This document shows positions 1 through 7,416 of a stretch of DNA of 64,000 bases, in pieces (within the stretch, counting starts at the first letter, position 1; each line of letters begins with the position of its first letter). The stretch is from positions 62,001 to 126,000 of the forward strand of contig CAZLRF010000003.1 in assembly GCA_964561785.1 (NCBI GenBank), written 5' to 3'. This stretch comes from DATBSL01 sp964561785. Lineage in GTDB: Bacteria > Acidobacteriota > Vicinamibacteria > Fen-336. The notes under the pieces were generated by a model that searched no databases, was not told the origin of the DNA, and worked only from the letters and a program-made list of their open reading frames with translations. The translations under genes were made by a program, and so were the position numbers.

Positions 1-1
1 C

Positions 2-208
2 AAGATGGTCGCGCAGGTGACGGCGGTCCTGCTGCTCCTCCTGTCCCGGCCCCTGCCCGCGCTGCGCCTGCCCGCCCTCCTGGCCCTCGGCGTCGTGGTC
101 GTGGTGACGCTCGGATCCGGCGCGGACTACTTCGTCCGGTTCTGGAAGGACGTGGTGCGGGCGCGGGGAGAGGAGCCTACCGCAGCTCCACCTGGTCGCC
201 GACCATGA
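2..208 (+). CDS. pgsA: CDP-diacylglycerol-glycerol-3-phosphate 3-phosphatidyltransferase, C-terminal fragment
   Basis: Partial gene running in from the left edge. It would make phosphatidylglycerol phosphate from CDP-diacylglycerol and glycerol-3-phosphate at the inner membrane. Only the last 68 codons are present. They begin KMVAQVTAVLLLLL, resembling the 'K..VQ' step before the last helices of PgsA. A second hydrophobic helix follows, then the typical basic tail FVRFWKDVVRAR. The CDP-alcohol catalytic motif (DGxxAR) lies outside the window, so the name rests on the C-terminal pattern only. Another CDP-alcohol phosphatidyltransferase is possible. Its 3' end overlaps the convergent LysM gene by 32 bases. 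Confidence 0.6.
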   Translation, partial: KMVAQVTAVLLLLLSRPLPALRLPALLALGVVVVVTLGSGADYFVRFWKDVVRARGEEPTAAPPGRRP

Positions 209-1310
209 TCTCCCGGGCCGAGTAGGTCACCTTGGCCGTCGCCGTGCGGTCGCGCACGGAGACGACCGTCGCCTCGCCGACCGCGTCGCGAGGGGTGGGG
301 ACCGATGGATAGACGATCCGGAACACCGAGAAGACGTTCCCCGGCGCGACGCCGTCGTCGGCCCCCGCGTCGATCGTGAGGAACTGGCCGGCGCCGGCGA
401 TCGTCGCGTCGTCCTGGAGGTCGACGACGTGCCGGGAGATCTTGCCGTTCGGGGGGGTGCAGCACGCGGCCGGCTCGCGCCTCACGACCATCGGGACGTT
501 GACCTTCTCGAACGGCTTGAGGTAATCGCCGGCGTGCACGTCGCCGCAGGTGCGCTCGATGACGGCGCAGGCCGTGTCGTCCTGGACGGTGATCACCTTG
601 ACCCAGCCGGTCGTCTCCACCTTGGTGCCGATCTTCTTCCCGCTCACCGGGTGGCGCACGGGGTAGGCCACGTGGTGCAGGGTGTACAGGTCGCCCGCCT
701 TCACGCCCGAGTTGCTGCCCTTGTTGAGGTAGACGATGTCCCGGTCGGCGAGGGCCAGCTTGTCGCCGCCCTGCTCGGAGCCGAGGAGGAAGAGGGACTC
801 GTCCTCGCGCTCGGTCACGACGTAATGTGCGCACTGCAGCGCGTGCTCCTCCGTGACCGGCCCGAGGGCGGCGGCGGCGCCCGCCCCGGTCTCGCCGGCG
901 CCCGGCTCCATGCCGATCGGCGTCTCGCCCTCGCCGAGGCCCTCGGCCTCCCCGAGGGCGGGCGCCTGGCCGGCCTGCTCGGCGACGACGGCGAGCTTGG
1001 GCAGGACGATCGGGTCGCCGGGGTAGATCCAGTGGGGATCCCGGATGTACTTGTTCTGGTCCCAGATCTGGGGCCAGAGGTAGGGACTCTTCAGGTAGGT
1101 GGCCGAGATGTCCCACAGGGTGTCGCCCTGCACCACCACGTGGAAGGCCACGCCCTCGGGGATGCTGGTCGGGTAGGAGGGGTTCTTCGTCCAGTGGGGC
1201 GCGATCGTGGCCGGACCCATTTGCAGGCCCGCCGGGGCGTCCTGGGCGAGCACGAGGCCGCCCGCGAGCACGAGTGTCACGAGACCACCCAGGATGAGCT
1301 TCGGTCTCAC
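177..1310 (-). CDS. Secreted LysM domain protein
   Basis: 377 residues. An N-terminal signal peptide (about residues 1-22, ending LVLAQD) is followed by a single LysM domain at about 55-105. That domain shows VVQGDTLWDISATYL, then WPQIWDQNKYIRDPHWIYPGD, the long W-rich LysM variant common in diderm bacteria. LysM binds N-acetylglucosamine chains of peptidoglycan, so the protein is probably periplasmic and wall-associated. The rest (about 110-377) has an Ala/Gly/Glu-rich linker and a beta-rich region with repeated GD.Y and GD.V motifs that I do not recognise. It is the last gene downstream of bamD but has its own promoter-like region at 1389-1418. The ATG start directly precedes the signal peptide. 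Confidence 0.8.
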   Translation of the reverse strand: MRPKLILGGLVTLVLAGGLVLAQDAPAGLQMGPATIAPHWTKNPSYPTSIPEGVAFHVVVQGDTLWDISATYLKSPYLWPQIWDQNKYIRDPHWIYPGDPIVLPKLAVVAEQAGQAPALGEAEGLGEGETPIGMEPGAGETGAGAAAALGPVTEEHALQCAHYVVTEREDESLFLLGSEQGGDKLALADRDIVYLNKGSNSGVKAGDLYTLHHVAYPVRHPVSGKKIGTKVETTGWVKVITVQDDTACAVIERTCGDVHAGDYLKPFEKVNVPMVVRREPAACCTPPNGKISRHVVDLQDDATIAGAGQFLTIDAGADDGVAPGNVFSVFRIVYPSVPTPRDAVGEATVVSVRDRTATAKVTYSAREIMVGDQVELR

Positions 1311-1324
1311 TGCGCTATCCTCCC

Positions 1325-1343
1325 GGACGGAACCGGTCCGTCC
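1325..1343 (-). other. Stem-loop in the 5' leader of the LysM gene
   Basis: Perfect 7-bp inverted repeat, GGACGGA and TCCGTCC, around a 5-base loop (ACCGG). It lies 14 bases upstream of the LysM start codon, between start and promoter. No T-run follows on the minus strand, so it is not a standard terminator. It could affect ribosome access or mRNA stability. Short GC-rich repeats also occur by chance. Confidence 0.35.
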
Positions 1344-1388
1344 TCCTGGAACCGCAGGCCCTCACACCGCCACCCGAGGTTCTGGCGG

Positions 1389-1427
1389 ACGGTATCAGGA
1401 AAAAAGGTGTTTCGTCAAGAGGTGTTT
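1389..1427 (-). promoter_or_regulatory. Promoter with flanking 8-bp direct repeats, LysM gene
   Basis: On the minus strand a -35-like TTGACG (1413-1418) is followed after 18 bases by an extended -10, TGaTACCGT (hexamer at 1389-1394). Two identical AAACACCT copies (1420-1427 and 1405-1412) flank the -35 with 15-base periodicity, which looks like a tandem operator. A near-palindrome, TCAA-a-GTG-a-CAC-TTGA, lies just upstream at 1438-1453. This AT-rich block stands out from its GC-rich surroundings. The function is inferred. Confidence 0.5.
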
Positions 1428-1467
1428 AGGCGATTCCTCAAAGTGACACTTGAGGTTCGCCGCCCGA

Positions 1468-2310
1468 TCACGGCGTCTCGGGAGGGGGACTGGAGGGAGA
1501 AGGGGCGGCCGGCTTCGCGGCGTCGGCGGGCGTTGCGGCCGGCGTTGCCGCCGCGGGGAAGGTCGCCTCGAGCTTTCGGGCCTGCGCGGCGAACGGGCTG
1601 TCGGGGAACTCGGCCTGCAGTCGAGCGAGGTGGGGCCGGGCCTCGGCGTAGCGCCCCGCGTTGCCGAGGCTCTCCCCGAGGCGGTAGAGCACCTCGTCGG
1701 TTCGCTCGTAATCGGGGAAATCGGAGAGGATGGTCTCGTAGCGGCCGATCGCCGCGCGCCACGCCTGACGGGTCCGCTGGTAGAACCAGCCCACCTGGAA
1801 GTGGGCGCGGGCGAGGGCTTGCCGGCACTCCCGGATGCGGCCGCGAGCCTCCTCGACGAGGGGCGAGTCGGGGTAGACGTCGAGGAGCCTCTCGAACTCC
1901 TCGAGGGCCTGCTGCGTGGCGGTCTGGTCCCGGTCGGGGCTGTTCTTCTGCCGGAAGTACGACTCGGCCACCCGGAACTGCGCGTGGTCGGACTTCGGGT
2001 GCCGCGGGTAGAGGGTGAGGAACTCGCGGTAGGCCGAGATCGCGAGGACGTAGCTCGCGGTGCCGCCCTCCTCGAAGTACGCGTCCGCGACGCCGACGCG
2101 TGCGGCGGGCTGGTGCTCGCTCTGGGGAAATGCGTCGATCAGCCGGCGAAAGTACTGCCGCGCCGACTCCCAGTCCTTCGCCTCGAGGGCCTTCTGGCCC
2201 GCCTCGAAGACGACCTGGTCGGAGGCGCTCGAGAGGATCTGGAGGTCGACCGACCGGCTCGCGCACGCCGGGGCGAGCGCGAGGACGAGGACGACGGCGA
2301 GACGCTTCAC
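1468..2310 (-). CDS. bamD: Outer membrane protein assembly factor BamD
   Basis: Outer-membrane lipoprotein of the BAM complex that works with BamA to insert beta-barrel proteins. About 280 residues: a short signal (KRLAVVLVLALAPAC) with Cys at the expected lipidation point, although the lipobox is non-canonical (A-P-A-C). TPR-like helical repeats follow, with the family's phrases FEAGQKALEAKDWESARQYFRRLI, YPRHPKSDHAQFRVAESYF and YPDSPLVEEARGRI. The tail is low-complexity Ala/Pro. I chose the GTG at 2310 because it forms a 4-base GTGA overlap with the upstream epimerase stop and starts the signal peptide cleanly. An ATG at 2334 would add 8 residues. It is the last gene of the aroC operon. Confidence 0.88.
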   Translation of the reverse strand: MKRLAVVLVLALAPACASRSVDLQILSSASDQVVFEAGQKALEAKDWESARQYFRRLIDAFPQSEHQPAARVGVADAYFEEGGTASYVLAISAYREFLTLYPRHPKSDHAQFRVAESYFRQKNSPDRDQTATQQALEEFERLLDVYPDSPLVEEARGRIRECRQALARAHFQVGWFYQRTRQAWRAAIGRYETILSDFPDYERTDEVLYRLGESLGNAGRYAEARPHLARLQAEFPDSPFAAQARKLEATFPAAATPAATPADAAKPAAPSPSSPPPETP

Positions 2311-3245
2311 GCGATCCCCCGCAGCCACTCCCACTCCCGGGCGAGGCCCTCGGCGAGGGGAACGGTCGAGCGGAAGCCGAGGTCCGTGCGGGCCGCCCTG
2401 GTGTCGGCGAAGGTGTCTCTCATGTCGCCCTTCTGGGCCTCCTGGCGCACGACGCGCGGCGTTCTCCCGGTGACCGTCTCGACCAGCTTCAGAACGTCGT
2501 TGAGGGCGATCCGCTCGCCTCCTCCCACGTTATACACGCCTCCCGCGCGCCCCGAAAGCGCGGCCGCGCGCACCGCCGCCACGATGTCGTCGACGTAGGT
2601 GAAGTCGCGGGTCTGCAAGCCGTCCCCGTAGACGGTCAGGACCTCGCCGTCCCGGGCGCTCCGCAGGAAGCGGTGGAAGGCCATGTCCGGCCGTTGCCGC
2701 GGCCCGTAGACCGTGAAGAAGCGGAGGCTGACCGTCGGCAGGCCGTGGTTGACGTTGTAGAGGACCGCGAGATGTTCGGCGGCCAGCTTCGTGACGCCGT
2801 AGGGCGAGACCGGGCGGCACGGGCCGTCCTCCCGCAGGGGGAGAGCCGGGGAGTCCCCGTAGACCGACGAGGACGAGGCGTAGACGAACCGGGGCCGCCC
2901 CGCCGCGACCGCGGCCTCGAGCAGCCGCTGGGTGGCGAGGACGTTGTGGTCCGTGTAGAGGGCGAACTCGCGTCCCCACGAGGCGCGGACGCCGGCCTGG
3001 GCCGCGAGGTGGTACACCTGCTCGACGCCCTCGAGGAGCGGGGCGAGATCGGCGTCCTGCAGACGTGCCTCCACGAGCCGGAAGCGGCCCTCGTCGCGCA
3101 GGGCGGCCAGGTTCTGCTCCTTGACCGGGCGAGGGTAGTAGTCGGTGAAGCAGTCCAGCCCGACGACCTCGTGGCCGTCGGCGACGAGGCTCTCGGCCAC
3201 GTGGGACCCGATGAACCCCGCGACGCCCGTGACGAGGACCTTCAA
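2307..3245 (-). CDS. NAD-dependent sugar epimerase/dehydratase (SDR extended family)
   Basis: 312 residues with a Rossmann fold. N-terminal TGVAGFIGSHVAE is the NAD-binding glycine motif. The catalytic YGVTK (YxxxK) sits near residue 150, with an SSSVYGD block before it and RFFTVYGPRQRPDMA after it. The last motif is characteristic of UDP-glucuronate 4-epimerase and UDP-glucose 4-epimerase-type enzymes. The likely role is making a nucleotide sugar for lipopolysaccharide or other surface glycans; the exact substrate cannot be read from sequence. The TTG start overlaps the rpe stop as TTGA (3242-3245), and its own stop overlaps bamD, so translation is probably coupled on both sides. Confidence 0.85.
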   Translation of the reverse strand: MKVLVTGVAGFIGSHVAESLVADGHEVVGLDCFTDYYPRPVKEQNLAALRDEGRFRLVEARLQDADLAPLLEGVEQVYHLAAQAGVRASWGREFALYTDHNVLATQRLLEAAVAAGRPRFVYASSSSVYGDSPALPLREDGPCRPVSPYGVTKLAAEHLAVLYNVNHGLPTVSLRFFTVYGPRQRPDMAFHRFLRSARDGEVLTVYGDGLQTRDFTYVDDIVAAVRAAALSGRAGGVYNVGGGERIALNDVLKLVETVTGRTPRVVRQEAQKGDMRDTFADTRAARTDLGFRSTVPLAEGLAREWEWLRGIA

Positions 3246-3892
3246 GCCACCGCCCCCGCGAGCGCGCGCACGGCCGCCTCCGGGTCGCCCCCGGCGAAGG
3301 CGGCGGCGCCCACCACGACGACGTCGGCCCCCGCGTCGACGACCGTGCGCAGGTTCGAGAGGTTCACCCCCCCGTCCACCTGGATGCGCACGGCGAGGCG
3401 GCGGCGCTCGATCTCGGCCCGCAGGCGCCTCATCTTGTCGAGGGTCGAGGGAAGGAAGGTCTGGCCGGCGAAGCCCGGGTTCACGGACATCACGAGGACG
3501 AAGTCGATCTCGGAGAGAATCTCGTCGAGCGAGCCGATCGGCGTGGACGGGTTGAGGGCCACCCCGGGGCGGGCCCCGCGCCGGCGGAGGTGGTCGACGG
3601 CGCGCTGCAGATGGGGCAGCGCCTCCACGTGGACGCTGACCGAGGACGCGCCGGCGTCCACGAACGCGTCGAGCCAGCGCTCGGCGCCCTCGACCATGAG
3701 GTGCACGTCGAGGGGGAGGGCCGTGGCGCGCCGGCAGGCCTCGACGACCACCGGCCCGAGGGTGATGTTCGGGACGAAGTGGCCGTCCATGACGTCGACG
3801 TGGATGAGGCCCGCGCCCCCGCGCTCGACGGCCGCGATCTCCTCGGCGAGCCGGCCGAGGTCGGCGGCGAGGATGGATGGGGCGAGGATCAC
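3242..3892 (-). CDS. rpe: Ribulose-phosphate 3-epimerase
   Basis: Interconverts ribulose-5-phosphate and xylulose-5-phosphate in the pentose phosphate pathway. 216 residues, a normal length for this TIM barrel. Diagnostic motifs: ILAPSILAADLGRL at the N-terminus, HVDVMDGHFVPNITLGP (metal-binding His and catalytic Asp), DVHLMVEG, VMSVNPGFAGQTF and QVDGGVNLSN. The GTG at 3892 gives the standard N-terminus and a 4-base GTGA overlap with the PASTA gene stop. The open frame continues far upstream but without homology. Cytoplasmic. Confidence 0.95.
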   Translation of the reverse strand: MILAPSILAADLGRLAEEIAAVERGGAGLIHVDVMDGHFVPNITLGPVVVEACRRATALPLDVHLMVEGAERWLDAFVDAGASSVSVHVEALPHLQRAVDHLRRRGARPGVALNPSTPIGSLDEILSEIDFVLVMSVNPGFAGQTFLPSTLDKMRRLRAEIERRRLAVRIQVDGGVNLSNLRTVVDAGADVVVVGAAAFAGGDPEAAVRALAGAVA

Positions 3893-4623
3893 GACTCCCC
3901 CCGGCTCACGTCGAGAGCGAGCGCGTCGCGCGCGGTGACCCGGTGCCCGGCGGGCGGGGTTTGGCGCAGGACGATGCCGGGGGCGACCCCGGGGTAGCTG
4001 CGGTAGCGCACGTCGGCGACCTTCAGCCCGGCCGCCTGGAGCATGGCGAGGACCGCCACCGCGTCCCGACCGATGAGGTCGGGCATGAGGTAGGCGGCGC
4101 CGCCGCTGCCCCGGCTCACGAGCAGCGAGGCCCCGCCGGAGGAGAGGTCGGACTCGCCGGGCGGCGGCCGCTGGACGAGGACGGTGCCCTCCGGCGCGGC
4201 GTCGGCGATCTCGATCAGCCGCTCGACCGGCACCCCTGCCTGCTCGAGGGCGATGCGAGCGGTGCGGGCGGTGCCGCCCTCGACCGCGGGGACGTCGACG
4301 CGTCGCGGGCCGAGGCTCAACCACACGCGCACGGCGCGGTGCGTCTTGAGCGCGGCGCCGGGGGGCGGCTCCTGCGCGACCACGCGCTCCGGGGGAACGG
4401 CGGGGTCGTGACGGCGCCCCTCCACGCGAAGCGAGAGCCCGCGCTGGGCGGACAGGGCGCTCGCCTCGGACAGGGGCAGTCCGGCGAGGACCGGCACCGC
4501 CACGTCGCGCGAGGAGAGGACGACGCGCATCGTGACGAGGGCGCTGCTCGCGAGGGTGGCGAAGAGGGCGAGGCCCAGGAGGGCGTTGCGCAGCAGGAAT
4601 CGGAGGATGCGTGTGAGGGTCAA
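3889..4623 (-). CDS. Membrane-anchored PASTA domain protein
   Basis: 244 residues: one N-terminal transmembrane helix (about 10-32), then three PASTA repeats. These begin at about 40 (VAVPVLAGLPLSEASALSAQ), 110 (VDVPAVEGGTARTARIALEQ) and 180 (AYLMPDLIGRDAVAVLAMLQ), each with the VPxVxGxxxxxA pattern. PASTA domains bind muropeptides or beta-lactams when attached to Ser/Thr kinases or PBPs, but here there is no kinase or transpeptidase domain. It is probably a periplasmic peptidoglycan-binding protein. It starts with TTG, the only in-frame start after the rsmB stop, and sits between rsmB and rpe. The function is unknown. Confidence 0.82.
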   Translation of the reverse strand: MTLTRILRFLLRNALLGLALFATLASSALVTMRVVLSSRDVAVPVLAGLPLSEASALSAQRGLSLRVEGRRHDPAVPPERVVAQEPPPGAALKTHRAVRVWLSLGPRRVDVPAVEGGTARTARIALEQAGVPVERLIEIADAAPEGTVLVQRPPPGESDLSSGGASLLVSRGSGGAAYLMPDLIGRDAVAVLAMLQAAGLKVADVRYRSYPGVAPGIVLRQTPPAGHRVTARDALALDVSRGES

Positions 4624-4674
4624 GCCGCAGGCTCGGGCGAAGTCGCGAACCGGCAGGTTACCACAGCCCCGCGC

Positions 4675-5955
4675 TCAGCCGGCACGCCGCAGCCGGGCGG
4701 CGAAGAACCCGTCGCCGCCGTGGCGCACCGGGTCCTTGCGCACGTGCTCCCCCTCGCGGAACGCGGCCGCCCAGGGGGGAAGCTCGTCGGGGAGGAACGC
4801 GGGCGAGGATTCGAGAAACGCCGCGACCACCTCCTCGCCTTCCTCGGGCTCGAGCGAGCAGGTCGCGTAGACGAGGAGGCCTCCCGGACGGACGAGGCGG
4901 GACAGGCTCGCCAGCAGCTCGCGCTGGCGCGAGGCGTGGCGGGGGATGTCCTCGGGCGCGAGGCGCCAGCGCAGGTCGGGCTTGCGGCCGAGGGTCCCGG
5001 TGCCGCTGCAGGGCGCGTCGACGAGGACGGCGTCGAACGACGAGCGGAAGGGGGGCCGCCGGCCGTCGGCCCCGACCACGGCGAGCTCCCGCGCACCCCA
5101 GAGCTCCCGCAGGCGCGCGAGCGTTCGCAGGCGGCGGGGCGAGGCCTCCGCGGCCACCACCCGCGCGCCGAGGTCCGACAGCAGGAGAGCCTTGCCTCCG
5201 GGGGCCGCGCACGCGTCGAGAACCCGCCCGTCGACGGCGGCGAGTCGGGCCACGAGCTGCGAGCCCGCGTCCTGGACGTAGACGACCCCGCGGGCGGCGA
5301 GCGGGGCGAGCCGCCCACGCTCGAGCTCGAGGGCGCCCGGGACCTCCAGTTCGCGCGCACAAACGCCGGCCGCGCGGAGAGCGACGGGCGCGTCCGCGGC
5401 CCGGGGGTGGACGCGGAAGTGGGTGGGGGGGGGCTCGACGAAGGCCCGGGCGCGCGCGAGCGCGGCCTCCCGGCCGGCGAGGCGGATCCAGCGCTCGGCG
5501 AGCCACGGGGGCAGCGAGCCCGCGGTGGTCAGCCAGGCCAGAGGGTCGAGCGCCGGGTCGGGCTCCGGAGGGGGACCGGCGCGCTGCAGGCCCCGCAGCA
5601 CCGCGTTCGCGAAGCCCGCGGCCCGGGGCTCGACCGAGCGTGCGAGCTCGACCGCCTCGGACACCGCGGCGTGGGGCTTGACCCGCATGAAGAGGAGCTG
5701 ATAAGCGCCGAGCCGCAGGGCGGCCAGGACGCCGGGCGTGACCTCGTCGAGCGCTCGGTGCGAGTGTCGCGCGAGGGCGTGGTCGAGGGCGCCGCGCCGC
5801 CGCAGCGTCCCGAGCACGAGCTCGTGCAGGAGATCGCGCTCCCGCTCGGGAAGAGGCTCCCTCGCCGGGAGCGCGAGCGCGTCGGCGAGGCTCGCGCGCC
5901 CGCGGGCCACGGCGAGCAGGACCGCGAGCGCGTGCTCCCGGGCGGGGGAGGCCAC
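4675..5955 (-). CDS. rsmB: 16S rRNA (cytosine-967-C5)-methyltransferase RsmB
   Basis: 426 residues. The N-terminal NusB-like RNA-binding domain (about 1-140) includes ERDLLHELVLGTLRRRGALD and AVSEAVELAR. The C-terminal RsmB/NOP2 SAM methyltransferase has DACAAPGGKALLLSDLG as SAM motif I, VDAPCSGTGTLGRKPDLRW with one catalytic Cys, and YATCSLEPEEGEEVV with the second. It methylates C967 of 16S rRNA. GTG start; 3 bases separate it from the fmt start upstream in the same operon. The fmt-rsmB order is shared with many bacteria. Confidence 0.93.
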   Translation of the reverse strand: MASPAREHALAVLLAVARGRASLADALALPAREPLPERERDLLHELVLGTLRRRGALDHALARHSHRALDEVTPGVLAALRLGAYQLLFMRVKPHAAVSEAVELARSVEPRAAGFANAVLRGLQRAGPPPEPDPALDPLAWLTTAGSLPPWLAERWIRLAGREAALARARAFVEPPPTHFRVHPRAADAPVALRAAGVCARELEVPGALELERGRLAPLAARGVVYVQDAGSQLVARLAAVDGRVLDACAAPGGKALLLSDLGARVVAAEASPRRLRTLARLRELWGARELAVVGADGRRPPFRSSFDAVLVDAPCSGTGTLGRKPDLRWRLAPEDIPRHASRQRELLASLSRLVRPGGLLVYATCSLEPEEGEEVVAAFLESSPAFLPDELPPWAAAFREGEHVRKDPVRHGGDGFFAARLRRAG

Positions 5956-5958
5956 GGC

Positions 5959-6891
5959 TCAGCCGAGCCGCGCGCCGGGCCGCAGGCGGGCGCCCGCAGC
6001 CCAGGCGGCGGCGGGCATCGCCCGTCGGCTCTCCGGCTGGACCTCGAGGAGCAGCAAGGAGCTGCCGCTGCCGCAGGCGATGCGAACGCCGTCCGGACCG
6101 ACCGAGAGCACCTCCGCCGGCGCCGTGCCCGGCGCGGGCGCCGCCTCGCGCACGCGCAGGAGCTTCAGGATCCGTCCCTCGTGGGTGGCGAAGGCCCCGG
6201 GCCAGGGGAAGAAGCCGCGCGCGCGACAGGCGATCTCGGTCGCCGGAAGCGCCCAGTCGACCCGTCCGTCCTCCTTGCGCAGGAGTGGCGCGAGGGTGGC
6301 CCGGGCGTGGTCCTGGGCCTTCGGGGTGATCGTCCCTTCCTCGAGGCCCCGCACGGTCTCGAGCAGGACCTGCGCTCCGAGCCGCGCGAGCCGCGGCTCG
6401 AGCTCGGCCGCCGTCTCCTCGGGGGCGATCTCGAGCGAGCGCGAGAGAAGGAGGGGCCCGGTGTCGAGACCCTCGTCGATCAGCATGGTCGTGACGCCGG
6501 TCTCTCGGTCCCCGTTCGCGATCGCCCACTGGATCGGGGCCGCGCCTCGCAGGCGGGGCAGGAGCGACCCGTGGACGTTCACCGTTCCCCGGGGGGCGAT
6601 GTCGATCACCGAGCGGGGCAGGATCTGGCCGAAGGCGACCACGACCTGCAGCTCGGGAGCGAGCGCGCGCAGCGCCCCCTGCGCCTCGGGCTCCCGCACC
6701 CGCCGCGGCTGGAGGACGCGCACCCCTCGCCGCTCGGCCACCGGCTTGATCGGAGGTGGACCGAGGGCCTGGCCCCGCCCCCTCTCGCGGTCGGGCTGGG
6801 TCACGAGCGCCGCCACCTCGTGCCCCGCGTCGATGAGAGCCTCGAAGCTCGGCACGGCGAAGGCGCCCGTTCCGAGGAAGACGATGCGCAT
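5959..6891 (-). CDS. fmt: Methionyl-tRNA formyltransferase
   Basis: 310 residues. Transfers a formyl group from 10-formyl-THF to initiator Met-tRNA. The N-terminal formyltransferase domain shows MRIVFLGTGAFAVPSFEAL and the catalytic NVHGSLLPRLRGAAPIQWAI, where most homologues have HAS rather than HGS. DEGLDTGPLL and the C-terminal OB-like tRNA-binding domain follow. It lies 3 bases after def, whose product removes the formyl group, so the pair is functionally linked. Confidence 0.95.
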   Translation of the reverse strand: MRIVFLGTGAFAVPSFEALIDAGHEVAALVTQPDRERGRGQALGPPPIKPVAERRGVRVLQPRRVREPEAQGALRALAPELQVVVAFGQILPRSVIDIAPRGTVNVHGSLLPRLRGAAPIQWAIANGDRETGVTTMLIDEGLDTGPLLLSRSLEIAPEETAAELEPRLARLGAQVLLETVRGLEEGTITPKAQDHARATLAPLLRKEDGRVDWALPATEIACRARGFFPWPGAFATHEGRILKLLRVREAAPAPGTAPAEVLSVGPDGVRIACGSGSSLLLLEVQPESRRAMPAAAWAAGARLRPGARLG

Positions 6892-6894
6892 CCC

Positions 6895-7413
6895 CTACTC
6901 GCTCTCCCAGCCCTCCCGCGCGCGCTTGCGCAGCTTGCGCTTCAGGAGGTCGCGCCGCAGCGGGGAGAGCCGGTCCACGAACAGGAGCCCGTCGACGTGG
7001 TCGATCTCGTGGCAGAAGGCCCGCGCGAGGAGCTCGGTCGCGGTGTACACGCGCTCGCGCCCCTCGGCATCGGTCCCCCGGACCCGGACCCGGGCGGGGC
7101 GGACGGGCGAGCCGGCGTAGCCGGGGATCGAGAGGCAGCCCTCCTCGTGGCGCTGCTCGCCCTCGCGCTCGAGAAGCTCGGGGTTCACGAGGCGGATGAT
7201 CTGGGAGGGGTCCTCGCCGACCGAGAGGTCGACGACGATCACCCGCAGCGGCACGCCGATCTGGGGAGCGGCGAGGCCGATGCCGGGGGCGGCCCACATC
7301 GTCTCGACCATGTCGTCGAAGAGCGCGCGGATCGCGTCGTCGACGCGCTCGACCGGGCGGGCGGGGCCGTGGAGCACCGGGTCGCCGTACTTCACGATCG
7401 GCCGGATCGCCAC
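6895..7413 (-). CDS. def: Peptide deformylase
   Basis: 172 residues. Removes N-formyl groups from nascent proteins. All three metalloenzyme motifs are present: GIGLAAPQIG (motif 1), EEGCLSIPG (motif 2, metal Cys) and HEIDHVDG (motif 3, two metal His plus catalytic Glu). GTG start, 3 bases after the aroC stop. The C-terminus is basic (RRDLLKRKLRKRAREG). It is part of the aroC-def-fmt-rsmB operon. Confidence 0.96.
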   Translation of the reverse strand: MAIRPIVKYGDPVLHGPARPVERVDDAIRALFDDMVETMWAAPGIGLAAPQIGVPLRVIVVDLSVGEDPSQIIRLVNPELLEREGEQRHEEGCLSIPGYAGSPVRPARVRVRGTDAEGRERVYTATELLARAFCHEIDHVDGLLFVDRLSPLRRDLLKRKLRKRAREGWESE

Positions 7414-7416
7414 GCG

